Of a stretch of DNA of 64,000 nucleotides, positions 1 to 11,263 are shown piece by piece (position 1 is the first letter of the stretch; the number at the start of each line of letters is the position of its first letter). Source of the DNA: Brucellaceae bacterium (GTDB lineage: Bacteria > Pseudomonadota > Alphaproteobacteria > Rhizobiales > Rhizobiaceae); assembly GCA_020637775.1 (NCBI GenBank), contig JACKJV010000002.1, positions 186,001 through 250,000 of the forward strand. Direction: 5' to 3'. Position numbers and translations under genes: made by a program. The notes under the pieces are model-generated. The model ran no database searches. It was not told the DNA's origin and worked only from the letters and a program-made list of their open reading frames with translations.

Positions 1-705
1 AAGAGCTGCCTCCGGGCTTTCCACGCCGATCCAGGCCACTTCCTGTCCCTTCGGCTTGGGAAACAGCTTCATCACCGCTGCGGTGATGACGCCCAGCGTG
101 CCCTCGGCGCCGACGAAGAGGTTCTTGAGGTCGTAGCCGGTATTGTCCTTTTTCAGCTTTCGCAGATCGTCCAGCAGCTCGCCGGTCGGCAGCACCACCT
201 CGACGCCCAGGCAAAGCTCGCGCGCATTGCCATAGGCCAGCACCCCGGTACCGCCGGCATTGGAGGAAAGGTTGCCGCCGATCTGGCAGGAACCCTGGCT
301 GCCGAGCGACAGCGGGAACAGCAGGCCGGCCCCGTCGGCTGCCTCCTGGATGGTTTGCAGCACCGTGCCCGCCTCGACGGTGATCGTGGCGCTGTCGCGG
401 TCGAGTTCGCGAATGCGGTTCAGGCGCGAAAGCGACAGGATCAGGGCCTTGCCGGACTGGTCGGGCATCTGGCCGCCGACAAGGCCCGTATTGCCGCCCT
501 GCGGCACGACAGGCGTGCCGGTCTCGCTGGCGAGCCTGAGAATGGCGGAAACCTCCTGCGTGTTGCCGGGCCTGAGCACCATGGCGGCCTTGCCGCCCCA
601 CAGGCCGCGCGGCTCCTTCAGGTGCGGCGCCATGGCATCGTTGCCGGTCAGCGCGTGGGGCTCGCCGACAAGGGCGGCAAAACGGCTCTTCAATGTCGCG
701 TCCAT
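1..705 (-). CDS. FAD-binding oxidoreductase, 2-hydroxyacid dehydrogenase family (3' end outside window)
   Basis: The first 235 codons read on the minus strand from ATG at 705; the gene leaves the window before its stop. The translation shows the PCMH/VAO-type FAD-binding fold: PQGGNTGLVGGQMPD near residue 70, then GSQGSCQIGGNLSSNAGG and NTGYDLKNLFVGAEGTLGV, the pattern of D-2-hydroxyglutarate / D-lactate / glycolate oxidase (GlcD) proteins. These enzymes oxidise a D-2-hydroxyacid and pass electrons to quinone or an electron-transfer protein. The start lies 6 bp after the Sua5 stop, so the two are probably co-transcribed. The substrate cannot be decided because the C-terminal substrate domain is missing. 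Confidence 0.85.
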   Translation of the reverse strand, partial: MDATLKSRFAALVGEPHALTGNDAMAPHLKEPRGLWGGKAAMVLRPGNTQEVSAILRLASETGTPVVPQGGNTGLVGGQMPDQSGKALILSLSRLNRIRELDRDSATITVEAGTVLQTIQEAADGAGLLFPLSLGSQGSCQIGGNLSSNAGGTGVLAYGNARELCLGVEVVLPTGELLDDLRKLKKDNTGYDLKNLFVGAEGTLGVITAAVMKLFPKPKGQEVAWIGVESPEAAL

Positions 706-711
706 CGGGTG

Positions 712-1716
712 TCAGTCCTTGTCGTTGCGCGCGCCCGCGCCCTCGCGCGGCGCTGCGGCCCGGGCCAGCCGGTCGTTGATGGCTTCGCCAAGTCCGTTCA
801 TCGGAACCGGTTCCACCGCGATCCGCGTTGCGCCCGTCGCATCCAGCGCATGCATGTAGGCAAAAAGGTTGGCCGCTGCCTCTGTGAGATCGCTGGCCGG
901 CGACAGGTTGAGCACCGCCGCCGCCTTTTCGTGGCCCGCCGCCCGCACCGGGCCGAAGGCCAGCAGCGCTTCGCCGGGTGCCACCCGGTCCGCGTTGAGC
1001 CGCACGGCCGCGGCGGGCGCATAATGCGACGCCAGCATGCCAGGCGCTTGCACCGCCGCGCCGGGCCGGTTGCGGATCACGGTCAGGCCCGTCGCCTCGA
1101 TATCCTCTGCGGCGATGCCGCCGGGCCGAAGCAGGCGCACCGCGCCGTCCTCTACCTTCACGATGGTCGATTCCACGCCCACCGGGGCAGGTCCGGCATT
1201 GATGATCAGCGGAATGCGGTCGCCGAGGTCGGCCGACACATTTTCCGCGCTTGTCGGCGAGATGCGCCCCGAGCGGTTGGCCGAGGGCGCGGCGACCGGT
1301 CGGCCGAGCCTTGCGACGACATCCGCGCCGAAACCGCGCGGCATGCGCAGCGCCACCGTGTCCTGCCCGGCGGTGACGAGCGGATGAATGGCTGTTCCTG
1401 CGGCGAGTGGCACGACGATGGTCAGCGGTCCGGGCCAGAAGTGCCGGGCCAGCGCAAGCGAGGTATCGTCGAAAACGCCGATTGTGCGCGCCATGTCCAG
1501 CGAAGCCACATGCGCGATGAGTGGATTGAAACGGGGCCGGCCCTTGGCGGCGAAGATTTCAGCCACGGCGGCGCCATTGGTGGCATCGGCGGCCAGCCCG
1601 TAAACGGTCTCCGTCGGAATGGCGACGAGACCGCCGGCTGCCAGTGTCTCGGCCGCCCGGTTCAGGCTTTCCGGATCGTCAGCGTTCAGGATCTCGGCCA
1701 CGGGTCCCTTGTCCAT
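712..1716 (-). CDS. tsaC: L-threonylcarbamoyladenylate synthase (Sua5/YrdC/YwlC family)
   Basis: Makes threonylcarbamoyl-AMP from threonine, bicarbonate and ATP, the first step of tRNA t6A37 modification in the cytoplasm. At 334 aa it is the long Sua5 form: an N-terminal YrdC domain (about 20-200, with PTETVYGLAADA and AAKGRPRFNPLIAHV, the nucleotide-binding surface) joined by a linker to the small C-terminal Sua5 domain (about 210-330). The ATG at 1716 is followed directly by the YrdC fold. The downstream FAD oxidase starts 6 bp after the stop; this pairing is common in Hyphomicrobiales but suggests no shared pathway. The symbol follows function; sua5 or ywlC would also be used. Confidence 0.93.
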   Translation of the reverse strand: MDKGPVAEILNADDPESLNRAAETLAAGGLVAIPTETVYGLAADATNGAAVAEIFAAKGRPRFNPLIAHVASLDMARTIGVFDDTSLALARHFWPGPLTIVVPLAAGTAIHPLVTAGQDTVALRMPRGFGADVVARLGRPVAAPSANRSGRISPTSAENVSADLGDRIPLIINAGPAPVGVESTIVKVEDGAVRLLRPGGIAAEDIEATGLTVIRNRPGAAVQAPGMLASHYAPAAAVRLNADRVAPGEALLAFGPVRAAGHEKAAAVLNLSPASDLTEAAANLFAYMHALDATGATRIAVEPVPMNGLGEAINDRLARAAAPREGAGARNDKD

Positions 1717-1862
1717 TCATGGAGGCCCGGTTCCTAGCGCCTGGCCGGGGCCTCTGCAAGCGCCGTGCAAATGCTTCAAATTTGATTCGTTTCCAAAACC
1801 GCATTTTCAGCAGCCCTTGCTAGGGTCATGTCACGAAAAAGGGATTCCACGGGGTTTGTACG

Positions 1863-2315
1863 ATGAAATTTCTCCTTCTCACGGGCGGTCTGCTGCTGGC
1901 GGCCACGGGGGCTCATGCCGGCATGCTGCCGAACGGCACGCCGGTCACGCAGATATCGGCATCTGTCTTCCTGATGGGCGCGCCGGCAGAACCGGTGGAA
2001 GAGCCTGCCAGCCAGGCGGCCGCGCCAAGAACCGTCAAGGTCGCGGCCAGGCCCACTGCCCTGATGAGCCTCGACGAGATCATCGGCGAACGCCCGGAAG
2101 TGATGAACAAGCCACGCGCGATCGCCGACCTTGCCGGGCCGGAGGGCGAGGACGGGTTCCCCGGCCAGAACCCGGGCAACGGCTTCGACACGGCATCGGC
2201 CGGCGGCGTGCCGGCGCCCGGCGATGCGCCGGTTGATATCGACGAGAACCGGACCGCCGCGGTCAATCCACCGGCCGCACCGGATTTCCGGGGCATGGAA
2301 CTGCGCCGCGAATAG
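1863..2315 (+). CDS. hypothetical exported protein
   Basis: 150 aa with a clear Sec signal peptide (MKFLLLTGGLLLAATGAHAG, cleavage expected near residue 19-20). The mature part is low-complexity, rich in Pro, Ala, Glu and Asp, and contains PRTVKVAARPTALMSLDEIIGERPEVMNKP; no domain is recognised. The ATG at 1863 is preceded by gatt and GGGG-type purines. It stands alone on the plus strand, divergent from the Sua5 gene and convergent with glyS, with a shared bidirectional terminator downstream. Function unknown; periplasmic location is inferred from the leader. Confidence 0.7.
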   Translation: MKFLLLTGGLLLAATGAHAGMLPNGTPVTQISASVFLMGAPAEPVEEPASQAAAPRTVKVAARPTALMSLDEIIGERPEVMNKPRAIADLAGPEGEDGFPGQNPGNGFDTASAGGVPAPGDAPVDIDENRTAAVNPPAAPDFRGMELRRE

Positions 2316-2369
2316 GCGCCGGAATGATGCGCGCCGGCAGGCCCTGACCTCAGCCTGTCTGCACGCTTG

Positions 2370-2406
2370 AAAAAGGCGGATGGCCAGCCTGGCGATCCGC
2401 CTTTTT
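2370..2406. terminator. bidirectional intrinsic terminator between the exported protein gene and glyS
   Basis: A 12-bp stem with AAAAAGGCGGAT on the left (2370-2381) and ATCCGCCTTTTT on the right (2395-2406) encloses a loop that can itself fold. A-tract on one side and T-tract on the other let it end transcripts from both convergent genes. glyS stops 5 bp beyond it. Confidence 0.85.
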
Positions 2407-2410
2407 TGCA

Positions 2411-4687
2411 TTATCCGGCGATCCGCGAGAAATCGGCCACCTGACCTGTGGCGGCCCGGATGCGCGCCAGCAGGGCCAGCCGGTTGGCGCGGACCTTGTC
2501 TGCCTCGGCATTCACCAGGACGGCCTCGAAGAAGGCGTCCACCGGCTGGCGCAGCCGGGCCAGCGCACCGAGCGCGGTCTCGTAATCCTCCGCCGCGATG
2601 GCCTGCGCGGCGAAGTGTTCCGCCTCTTCCAGGCTGTCGAAAAGCGCGCGCTCCTCATCCGTCTCGAACAGGGCCGGATCGATGGACCCGGCAACGGCGG
2701 TGCCCTTCTTCTCCTCGGCGGCCAGGATGTTGGCGGCGCGCTTGGTGCCGGCCAGAAGGTTCGTGCCGTCCTCGCTGCCGAGGAACGCCGACAGTGCCTC
2801 CACGCGGCGGATGATCAGCGCGATATCGTCGCTGTCCGGCGAGATCACGGCATCGATCAGGTCGTGGCGTGCGCCTGAATCCCTCAGGTAGACCTTGAGC
2901 CGGTCATGGAAGAAGGCGAGCAGGTCGGCGGCAATCCCGCCGGCATCGTTGGCCGCCGCCACATGTGCCAGGTCATTGACCCATTGGTGCTCGAAATTCT
3001 CCGCAACGCGCTGCTCATGCGGCACATAGGTCTCGATGAGATAGTCGCGGAAAGCCTCGTCGCCGAAGGCGCGATCCGTCAACAGGCGCTGCAGATGGCG
3101 GGCGCCCACCTGTGCAAGCCCCATGCGCACGCCGTTCTCTGCCACGATGCGGATGATGCCGAGCGCGGCGCGGCGCAGCGCGTAGGGGTCTTTCGAACCT
3201 GTCGGCTTCTCGTCGATGGCCCAGAAGCCCGTCAGCGTGTCCAGCTTGTCAGCCAGCGCCACCGCGATGGAAACGGGCGCGCCGGGCACGGCATCGGACG
3301 GGCCCTGCGGCTTGTAGTGTTCCTCGATAGCCGCGGCGACCGCGGGATCCTCGCCCTGAAGCGCCGCATAGGTCCGCCCCATGGCACCCTGCACCTCGGG
3401 AAATTCCTGCACCACTTCCGTCTGCAGGTCGGCCTTGGCAAGCAGGGCCGCCCGGCGCGCCAGCGCGGCATCGGCGCCGACAATGGGTGCCAGCATTTCT
3501 GCCAGTTTGGCGATACGCTCCACCCGTTCGCCCTGCGTGCCGAGCCTGGCATGGAAGGTGACGCCCAGATGATCGAGACGGGCCATGCGCTGGTCCAGAG
3601 GCCGGGCGAGGTCGAGGCCGAACGTGTCGGCACTGCCCTTCAACTGGTCCAGATCGGGCAGATCCGCCTGGTCGGTGTGCCAGAAATAGAGCGCATCGGA
3701 CAGGCGCGCGCGCACAACCTTGCCATTGCCATAGGCGATTTCCTTGCCGCCATCGCGCGCCTCGATATTGGCGACGAGGATGAAGCGGTTGGACAGCGCG
3801 CCGTCCTTGCGGGTGACGAAGCATTTCTGGTTGGTCTTGATGGTCAGCCGCGTCACGTCATCGGGAATTTCGAGGAACTCGGCCTCGAATTCGCCCATCA
3901 GCACCACCGGCCATTCGACCAGGCCGGAAACCTCCTCGGCAAGGCCTTCGTCTTCCACCAGTTCCAGCCCGTTGGCAAAGGCGAGATTGCGCGCATCCTC
4001 GACAATGATCCGCTTGCGTCTTTCGGCATCCAGGATGACCTTCGCCTTTTCCAGCCCGGCGGCATAATCGTCGAAGCGGCGCACCGTGAAGGCGTCCGGC
4101 GCGTGGAAGCGGTGGCCGCGCGTCTCGTTGCCGGCGCGGATGCCGTCGACCTCGAAATCGACGACGCGGGTCTCCTCGGTTTCCGGGCCGAACGTGCACA
4201 GGATGGATTGCAGAGGCCGCACCCAGCGCAGCGCGCCGGGCTCGGCCGATGCCTTGCCCCAGCGCATCGACTTCGGCCAGGGGAAGTTGCGGATGATGCC
4301 GGGCATGATCTCGGCGATGATGGCTTCGGCATCGCGGCCGGGCGTAGCGATCACGGCAACGTAGAAATCGCCTTTCTTCGGGTCGGAACGCACTTCGGCC
4401 TGGTCGATGGAGGCAAGCCCGGCGCCGCGCAGGAAGCCCTCGATGGCCTTTTCGGGTGCATCGGTGCGCGGGCCCTTGCGTTCTTCCCGGACATCCTTCG
4501 AGCGCGCCGTCAGGCCGCGAATGTCCAGCGCGAGGCGGCGCGGCGTCCAGTATTCGGTTGCCGCCTCATAGGTCAGGCCTGCCTCGACGAGGCCGTCGGT
4601 CACCAGCTTCTTCAGGTCGCCGGCAGCCTTGCGCTGCATGCGGGCCGGGATTTCCTCGGAGCGGAGTTCAAGCAGAAGATCGGGCAT
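2411..4687 (-). CDS. glyS: glycyl-tRNA synthetase beta subunit
   Basis: Large subunit of the bacterial alpha2beta2 glycyl-tRNA synthetase; binds and positions tRNA-Gly while the alpha subunit performs activation. 758 aa from the chosen start, within the usual 690-770 range. The start is set at ATG 4687 because family members begin [17 protein letters not shown]; the frame is open for 14 more codons upstream without family resemblance. The C-terminal portion carries the DALR-like anticodon-binding region. glyQ lies upstream on the same strand but is separated by a fasciclin-domain gene and two hairpins, so glyS likely has its own promoter. Confidence 0.96.
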   Translation of the reverse strand: MPDLLLELRSEEIPARMQRKAAGDLKKLVTDGLVEAGLTYEAATEYWTPRRLALDIRGLTARSKDVREERKGPRTDAPEKAIEGFLRGAGLASIDQAEVRSDPKKGDFYVAVIATPGRDAEAIIAEIMPGIIRNFPWPKSMRWGKASAEPGALRWVRPLQSILCTFGPETEETRVVDFEVDGIRAGNETRGHRFHAPDAFTVRRFDDYAAGLEKAKVILDAERRKRIIVEDARNLAFANGLELVEDEGLAEEVSGLVEWPVVLMGEFEAEFLEIPDDVTRLTIKTNQKCFVTRKDGALSNRFILVANIEARDGGKEIAYGNGKVVRARLSDALYFWHTDQADLPDLDQLKGSADTFGLDLARPLDQRMARLDHLGVTFHARLGTQGERVERIAKLAEMLAPIVGADAALARRAALLAKADLQTEVVQEFPEVQGAMGRTYAALQGEDPAVAAAIEEHYKPQGPSDAVPGAPVSIAVALADKLDTLTGFWAIDEKPTGSKDPYALRRAALGIIRIVAENGVRMGLAQVGARHLQRLLTDRAFGDEAFRDYLIETYVPHEQRVAENFEHQWVNDLAHVAAANDAGGIAADLLAFFHDRLKVYLRDSGARHDLIDAVISPDSDDIALIIRRVEALSAFLGSEDGTNLLAGTKRAANILAAEEKKGTAVAGSIDPALFETDEERALFDSLEEAEHFAAQAIAAEDYETALGALARLRQPVDAFFEAVLVNAEADKVRANRLALLARIRAATGQVADFSRIAG

Positions 4688-4762
4688 GGTCATACCGGAG
4701 CAAGAAGGAAAGACGCGCCGGATTACCAAGCCGCGTCCGTCTTGTCACCCGCCACGCCCATG

Positions 4763-4793
4763 AAAAAGGGCGCGCCCGCAGATGGGCGCGCCC
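4763..4793 (-). terminator. intrinsic terminator after the fasciclin-domain gene
   Basis: Read on the minus strand: GGGCGCGCCC (4793-4784), a 6-nt loop, GGGCGCGCCC (4777-4768), then five T residues. It lies 38 bp past the fasciclin gene stop and about 75 bp before the glyS start, separating the two transcripts. Confidence 0.85.
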
Positions 4794-4831
4794 CCGGTCC
4801 TGCCAAGGACAGTCAGAGGAGAGGGTTCGGG

Positions 4832-5320
4832 TCAGTCCTGCGGCAGGATGACGGAATCGATGACGTGGATGACGCCATTGTCGGCAGCGACATCGGCCGA
4901 AACCACCTTGGCGCCGTCGACCATCACGCCATCGGCGTTCTTCGTCACTTCGATCGTGGTGTCGCCGCTGCCCTTGAGCGTGGCGACTTCGCTGGTGCCT
5001 TCGGCAATGTCACCGGCCATGATCTTCGACGGCACGACGTGATATTGCAGGATGGCGGCGAGCTTGTCCTTGTTCTCCGGCTTCAGGAGATCTTCCACCG
5101 TGCCCTCGGGCAGCTTGGCGAATGCTTCGTCGGTCGGCGCGAAAACGGTGAGGTTCTCACCCGTGGCCAGCGCGTCGGCAAGGCCGGCGGCCTGCGCGGC
5201 AGCCAGCAGCGTGTTGAACGTGCCGGCCGACTGGGCGGTCTCGACGATGTTGCTGGCGGCAGCCGGCGTGGCGGCAGCGGCGCCAAGGGCGATGGCGGAG
5301 GCAAAGGCATACATGCGCAT
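4832..5320 (-). CDS. fasciclin (FAS1) domain exported protein
   Basis: 162 aa with a signal peptide ([23 protein letters not shown]) and one complete FAS1 domain over about 25-160: [13 protein letters not shown], then [16 protein letters not shown] (box 1) and [13 protein letters not shown] (box 2, H-box). FAS1 domains mediate adhesion or protein-protein contacts at the cell surface or periplasm. The gene sits between glyQ and glyS on the same strand, with terminators on both sides, so it is most likely expressed separately from the synthetase subunits. No link to aminoacylation is implied. Confidence 0.93.
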   Translation of the reverse strand: MRMYAFASAIALGAAAATPAAASNIVETAQSAGTFNTLLAAAQAAGLADALATGENLTVFAPTDEAFAKLPEGTVEDLLKPENKDKLAAILQYHVVPSKIMAGDIAEGTSEVATLKGSGDTTIEVTKNADGVMVDGAKVVSADVAADNGVIHVIDSVILPQD

Positions 5321-5682
5321 GTGATTTTCTCCCGTTGGTCAATGGCGTTCCGGCAGCCCTCTGGGGTTGGAGGGGGCAGGGCTTCCGGCGACAGGCAGTG
5401 TTTGCGCCCTGTCACCGGCTTTCACGCAGGGGCGGGGATCACGGTTCAGTCAAAATTCAGGCGGGAGTTTTCCTTCACGGCTGCGTGAACGCAGTGATCC
5501 GTCATTGCGTTGCCACAGTCCCGGCCGGCGTGAAGTAGGCGGGGCGTGGAACGTGACGCGCCGCCCCGGTTGCAGGGCGGATGGAAAACGAAAGCGGGCG
5601 GCCGATGGCCGCCCGGTGATCGTGCCGGCAAGGCCGGACCATGCGCCGTCGCCGCTCAGGCGGCGCTTGCCGACATTGCCGC
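5321..5682. other. intergenic region between glyQ and the fasciclin gene (362 bp)
   Basis: No convincing gene. It holds, in minus-strand order, the second copy of a 27-bp duplication at the glyQ end (5651-5677), a GC-rich hairpin followed by T-rich DNA (5614-5583), and presumably the fasciclin promoter. A short inverted repeat CTGCGT-ga-ACGCAG lies near 5480. Open frames here lack coding character. Confidence 0.6.
5583..5614 (-). terminator. probable terminator downstream of glyQ
   Basis: On the minus strand an 8-bp GC stem (GGGCGGCC / GGCCGCCC, loop atc, 5614-5596) is followed by gctttcgttttcc. The T-tract is interrupted, so efficiency is uncertain. Confidence 0.55.
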
Positions 5683-5704
5683 TCAGGCGGCGCTTGCCGC
5701 CATT
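5651..5704. repeat. 27-bp tandem duplication spanning the glyQ stop codon
   Basis: Two adjacent 27-bp units (5651-5677 and 5678-5704) differ at one position. On the minus strand each unit reads as codons A-A-M-(A/S)-A-S-A-A followed by TGA, so the last eight codons and stop of glyQ are repeated immediately downstream in the same frame. Confidence 0.9.
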
Positions 5705-6627
5705 GCCGCGCCGCCGGCTTCCGTCAGCAGGAAGGCTTCGCCGCACTGGCGCGCCAGGTTGCGCACCCGCAGGATGTAGCTCTGGCGCTCGGTGACCGAG
5801 ATCACGCCGCGCGCATCCAGCAGGTTGAAGACGTGGGACGCCTTGATGCACTGGTCATAGGCCGGCAGCACGCATTTGTGCAGGTGGCCCGGCTGATCCG
5901 GCGCGCCGGCCGCAAGCAGGGCGGCGCATTCCTTTTCCGCATCGATGAAATGCTGATGCAGCATGGCGGTGTTGGCATATTCGAAATTGTGTCGCGAATA
6001 TTCCTGCTCGGCCTGCAGGAAGACATCGCCATAGGTGACTTTCTCCGACCCCTCGCGGCCGTTGAAGTTCAGGTCATAGACATTGTCGACGCCCTGCACA
6101 TACATGGCGATACGCTCCAGCCCGTAGGTCAGTTCGCCCGAAACGGGGGCGCATTCGATGCCGCAGACCTGCTGGAAATAGGTGAACTGCGAAACCTCCA
6201 TGCCGTCGCACCAGCATTCCCAGCCCAGCCCCCAGGCGCCCAGCGTCGGGCTTTCCCAGTCGTCCTCGACAAAGCGGATGTCATGGACAAGCGGATCGAG
6301 CCCGATGGCCTGCAGGGAGCCGAGATAGAGCTCCTGAAGATTGGACGGGTTGGGCTTCAGGATGACCTGATACTGGTAATAGTGTTGCAGCCGGTTCGGA
6401 TTCTCGCCGTAGCGCCCGTCCTTGGGCCGGCGTGACGGCTGCACATAGGCGGCATTCCATGGCTTCGGCCCGAGCGAGCGCAGCGTGGTGGCCGGGTGGA
6501 ACGTGCCCGCGCCCACTTCCATGTCATAGGGCTGCAGGATGGCGCAGCCGTAATCGGCCCAGTAATTGTGCAGGGCGAGGATCAGCCCCTGGAAGGAACG
6601 CTGTGGGCTCATGTGGTCTGCGGTCAT
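5683..6627 (-). CDS. glyQ: glycyl-tRNA synthetase alpha subunit
   Basis: Catalytic class II subunit that forms glycyl-adenylate and charges tRNA-Gly together with GlyS. 314 aa, slightly longer than the typical ~300 because of an Ala-rich tail. Family hallmarks: [22 protein letters not shown] (18-aa window near the N terminus), [19 protein letters not shown] (motif 2 region), and [17 protein letters not shown] (motif 3). The ATG at 6627 is chosen; an in-frame ATG at 6612 five codons later (MSPQRSFQ) is equally possible. The C-terminal codons and stop lie in a tandem duplication. Divergent from the acyl-CoA dehydrogenase gene. Confidence 0.97.
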   Translation of the reverse strand: MTADHMSPQRSFQGLILALHNYWADYGCAILQPYDMEVGAGTFHPATTLRSLGPKPWNAAYVQPSRRPKDGRYGENPNRLQHYYQYQVILKPNPSNLQELYLGSLQAIGLDPLVHDIRFVEDDWESPTLGAWGLGWECWCDGMEVSQFTYFQQVCGIECAPVSGELTYGLERIAMYVQGVDNVYDLNFNGREGSEKVTYGDVFLQAEQEYSRHNFEYANTAMLHQHFIDAEKECAALLAAGAPDQPGHLHKCVLPAYDQCIKASHVFNLLDARGVISVTERQSYILRVRNLARQCGEAFLLTEAGGAAMAASAA

Positions 6628-6834
6628 GGCGGCTGCCTTGCTCGTCTGGAAGCGGTGTCTGCCGCTGATTAGCCCCGGCGGTGGAGCATGGTCAAGGCGC
6701 ATGGACGATCGCGCAGGACGGACATGCCGTCGCCGCCCGGTTTTTCGCAAAATGTAAACTGCGGGACAGACCGGACTTGAAATCTCCGGCAGGAAGGCCA
6801 CAAATCCCTGCCACTGCATTGACCGGAGGATCCC

Positions 6835-8607
6835 ATGTATCGCAGCCCTGTCGAGGAAATCGCCTTCACGCTCAAGCATGTTGCCGGCATCGGCAAGGCC
6901 ATGGAGGAGGGGCGGCTCGGCGACCTGTCGGAAGACCTTCTCGACGCCATCCTGGAGGAAGCCGGCAAGTTCGCCTCCGATGAGATCGCCCCGCTCTACA
7001 AGGTGGGCGACACCCAGGGCTGCACCCATGCCGATGGCAAGGTGACGCTTCCCGATGGCTGGGCCGATCTTTACCGCCGCTGGGCGGCCGGCGGCTGGAA
7101 CGCCATTTCGGGCCCTGTCGATTTCGGCGGCCAGGGTCTCCCGGTCTCGCTCAACACCGCCACCCAGGAAATGTGGAATTCCGCTTCCATGGGCTTTGCG
7201 CTCGGACCCATGCTGACCATGGGCGCCATCGAGGCGCTGGAAGCGCATGGCTCCGACAGCCTCAAGGCGAAATTCCTCGAAAAGCTCGTGTCCGGCGAAT
7301 GGACCGGCACGATGAACCTGACCGAGCCGCAGGCCGGCTCGGATCTCAACGCGCTGCGCGCCCGCGCCGAGCCTGTGGGCGATGGCACCTATCGCATTTT
7401 CGGCCAGAAGATCTTCATCACCTGGGGCGAGCACGACGCAACGGACAACATCGTCCACCTCGTCTTGGCGCGCCTGCCCGATGCTCCCGCCGGCACGCGC
7501 GGCATTTCGCTCTTCCTCGTGCCGAAATTCCTCGTCAACGATGACGGCAGCCTGGGCGCGCGCAATGATGCCATTTGCCATTCCATCGAGCACAAGCTTG
7601 GCATCCACGGATCGCCCACCTGCACCATGATCTATGGCGACGGCAGGCATGGCGAGACGCCCGGCGCCATCGGCTACCTGATCGGCGAGGAAAACCGCGG
7701 CCTGGCCTGCATGTTCACCATGATGAACAATGCCAGGCTGAATGTCGGCATTCAGGGCGTTTCGGTGGCCGAGGCGGCCTACCAGCATGCGCTGGCCTAT
7801 GCCCTGGACCGCAGGCAGGGCAAGGCGCCGGGCCATGACGGCGAGGGCATGGCGCCCATCGTCCACCATGCCGACATCCGCCGCACCCTGCTGACCATGA
7901 AGGCGCTCACCCAGGCCGCCCGCGCCATCTGCTACAATTGCGCCCATGCCATCGACATGGGACGGACAGGCGAGGACGATGCCGCCCGCTGGCGCGACCG
8001 CGCCGGCCTGCTGACGCCGGTGGCCAAGGCGTTCTCCACCGATATCGGCGTGGATGTCGCCTCCATGGGCATCCAGGTGCATGGCGGCATGGGGTTCATC
8101 GAGGAAACAGGCGCTGCCGCCTATCTGCGCGACGCCCGCATCGCGCCCATCTACGAGGGCACCAACGGCATCCAGGCGATCGACCTGGTCACCCGCAAGC
8201 TGCCGCTGGGCGGCGGCGCGCATGTCCATGACTACATTGCCGAACTGCGTGGCGATGCCGAAACGGCGCGCACCTCCAACGAGCCCGCGCTGGGCGAGAC
8301 CGGTGCGCGTCTCGATGCCGCGCTGGACGATCTGGAAGCGGCGACGCGCTTCCTTCAGGACGCGCTGTCGGGCGGACGCATGGAAGAGGCGCTGGCCGGT
8401 GCCACGCCCTATCTGCGCCTGTTCGGACTGGCCGCCGGTGGCTGCTATCTCGCGCGCGCGGCAGCCAGCGGAAACGGGGAAGGCCGCGCGGCGCTGGCCC
8501 GTTTCTTCGCCGAGAACCTGGTCGGCGAGACGGCGGCGCTGAAGGACCGCGTCATGGCGGGCACGGCAAGCCTGGAAGCGGCCTCCGCGATCCTGATGGC
8601 ATCCTGA
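6835..8607 (+). CDS. acyl-CoA dehydrogenase, long (590 aa) class
   Basis: FAD-dependent alpha,beta-dehydrogenation of an acyl-CoA, electrons passing to ETF. At 590 aa it belongs to the large ACAD subgroup (FadE5/DmdC-like) with an extra N-terminal helix block (1-60), the standard three-domain core (about 80-460) and a C-terminal extension (470-590). Seen: [12 protein letters not shown] (FAD/substrate loop), [16 protein letters not shown], and the catalytic Glu in [10 protein letters not shown] at about residue 441. GAGG-type SD (cggaggatccc) precedes the ATG. The downstream hydratase gene is 90 bp away in the same direction, suggesting a short beta-oxidation unit; chain length is unknown. Confidence 0.94.
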   Translation: MYRSPVEEIAFTLKHVAGIGKAMEEGRLGDLSEDLLDAILEEAGKFASDEIAPLYKVGDTQGCTHADGKVTLPDGWADLYRRWAAGGWNAISGPVDFGGQGLPVSLNTATQEMWNSASMGFALGPMLTMGAIEALEAHGSDSLKAKFLEKLVSGEWTGTMNLTEPQAGSDLNALRARAEPVGDGTYRIFGQKIFITWGEHDATDNIVHLVLARLPDAPAGTRGISLFLVPKFLVNDDGSLGARNDAICHSIEHKLGIHGSPTCTMIYGDGRHGETPGAIGYLIGEENRGLACMFTMMNNARLNVGIQGVSVAEAAYQHALAYALDRRQGKAPGHDGEGMAPIVHHADIRRTLLTMKALTQAARAICYNCAHAIDMGRTGEDDAARWRDRAGLLTPVAKAFSTDIGVDVASMGIQVHGGMGFIEETGAAAYLRDARIAPIYEGTNGIQAIDLVTRKLPLGGGAHVHDYIAELRGDAETARTSNEPALGETGARLDAALDDLEAATRFLQDALSGGRMEEALAGATPYLRLFGLAAGGCYLARAAASGNGEGRAALARFFAENLVGETAALKDRVMAGTASLEAASAILMAS

Positions 8608-8697
8608 GCGGATGCCGCTTACGTAAACGGAAAAAAGATCTTGCCCTTGGCCATGGCGTGACGCAAACATCACCGCCACGGCCAGGGAGGATCAGCC

Positions 8698-9450
8698 ATG
8701 AGCGAACACGTGATCATCGGGCGCGAAGGCCCGGTCATGACCATCCGGATGAACCGCCCGGACAAGAAGAACGCACTGACGCGCGCCATGTATGCGGCCA
8801 TGGCCGCCGCGCTCACCGAATCCGACGACGATCCGGACATCCGTTGCCGCGTCATCCTGGGCGTTCCCGGCGCTTTCACGTCGGGCAACGACCTGGCCGA
8901 TTTCCTGGCCATTTCCATGGGTGGGGAGGGCGGCATGGAGGTCTACGACTTCCTCATGGCGCTGGCGACGGCCAGAAAGCCGGTCGTGTCGGCGGCAGAC
9001 GGCATCGCGGTCGGCATCGGCACCACCATCCATTTCCATTGCGACCTGACCTTCGCCACGCCGCGCACGGTTTTTCACACGCCCTTCGTCAGCCTCGGCC
9101 TGGTGCCGGAAGCAGGGTCCAGCCTGCTGGGCCCCGAGATCATGGGCCGCCAGCGCGCCTTCGCCATGCTGGGCATGAGCCGCGGCTTCACCGCGCAGGA
9201 GGCGAAGGACGCCGGCATGATCTGGGCCGTGGTGGGGGAGGATGAACTGGAAACACGCGCCATGGAGGCCGCCGCCGACATCGCCGCAAAACCGCCCGAG
9301 GCCCTCGGGATCGCCCGCGACCTGATGCTGGGCGACCGCACCGCTCTCGTCGAGCGCATCCGCGAGGAGGGAAAGCTCTTCCGCGCGCGCCTGAAATCCG
9401 ATGAGGCGAAAGCCGCCTTCATGGCCTTCATGAACCGCAAGAAGGGCTGA
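8698..9450 (+). CDS. enoyl-CoA hydratase/isomerase family protein (crotonase fold)
   Basis: 250 aa, single crotonase domain. The oxyanion-hole elements are visible (KKNALTRAMYAAM near 20 and AADGIAVGIGTTI near 100), as is the loop LGLVPEAGSSLLGP around residue 130 whose Glu can act as the acid/base. The PEAGSS form with ASDD-type insert resembles the delta3,delta2-enoyl-CoA isomerase / general hydratase branch. With the acyl-CoA dehydrogenase directly upstream it likely performs the next step of acyl-CoA catabolism. An AGGGAGGA SD lies just before the ATG. Confidence 0.88.
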   Translation: MSEHVIIGREGPVMTIRMNRPDKKNALTRAMYAAMAAALTESDDDPDIRCRVILGVPGAFTSGNDLADFLAISMGGEGGMEVYDFLMALATARKPVVSAADGIAVGIGTTIHFHCDLTFATPRTVFHTPFVSLGLVPEAGSSLLGPEIMGRQRAFAMLGMSRGFTAQEAKDAGMIWAVVGEDELETRAMEAAADIAAKPPEALGIARDLMLGDRTALVERIREEGKLFRARLKSDEAKAAFMAFMNRKKG

Positions 9451-9456
9451 AAGAGA

Positions 9457-9474
9457 CCGGCAGGGAACTGCCGG
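9457..9474. terminator. hairpin between the convergent hydratase and helicase genes
   Basis: A 7-bp stem CCGGCAG / CTGCCGG with a GGAA tetraloop lies between two convergent stops. There is no T-tract, so it may act as a 3'-end stabiliser or a weak, factor-dependent terminator. Confidence 0.45.
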
Positions 9475-9501
9475 CCCTCGTCAGTGTCAGACGTCTGCGC
9501 T

Positions 9502-10974
<1,473 letters not shown>

Positions 10975-11263
10975 GTTATGTCTTTTCCGGCCGCGCCCTG
11001 TCCCTGAGGTATGGCAAACGCGGCACTACTGGCGTGTTTCGGGAGAAACCAGCGTAGATCGGCAGCCCTGATCATGGCGCCTGTCGGCGCGGCGTGCTGG
11101 CAACGATCTTGGAGGATAATTGCGAGATCAATCCTTGCCGCTGGCCGCAAGGGCCATCTACGCGCGGCAGGAGACGATGCTCAAATGGCACCGGATCGCG
11201 GCGAATGCAAGGCATGCCCGGTATAATCTTGCAAACGCGGTGAATGACTCGCCAATGCCGCGC
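10975..11263. other. 289-bp upstream region of the helicase gene
   Basis: Lies between the pdxH stop and the TTG start of the helicase, both on the minus strand. I find no convincing coding frame or strong hairpin with a T-tract. It is long enough for a promoter plus an extended 5' leader, as helicase genes that respond to cold often have, but nothing specific supports that here. Confidence 0.4.

Noticed and set aside
2906..5488. 860-codon open frame on the plus strand
   Set aside because: Antisense shadow of glyS and the fasciclin gene; no domain or SD.
6628..8679. Long upstream extension of glyQ to 998 codons
   Set aside because: The extension is antisense to the acyl-CoA dehydrogenase gene; GlyQ similarity begins at 6627.
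10975..11263. Riboswitch or cold-shock leader before the helicase gene
   Set aside because: No recognisable aptamer core or terminator-antiterminator pair could be drawn from the sequence.
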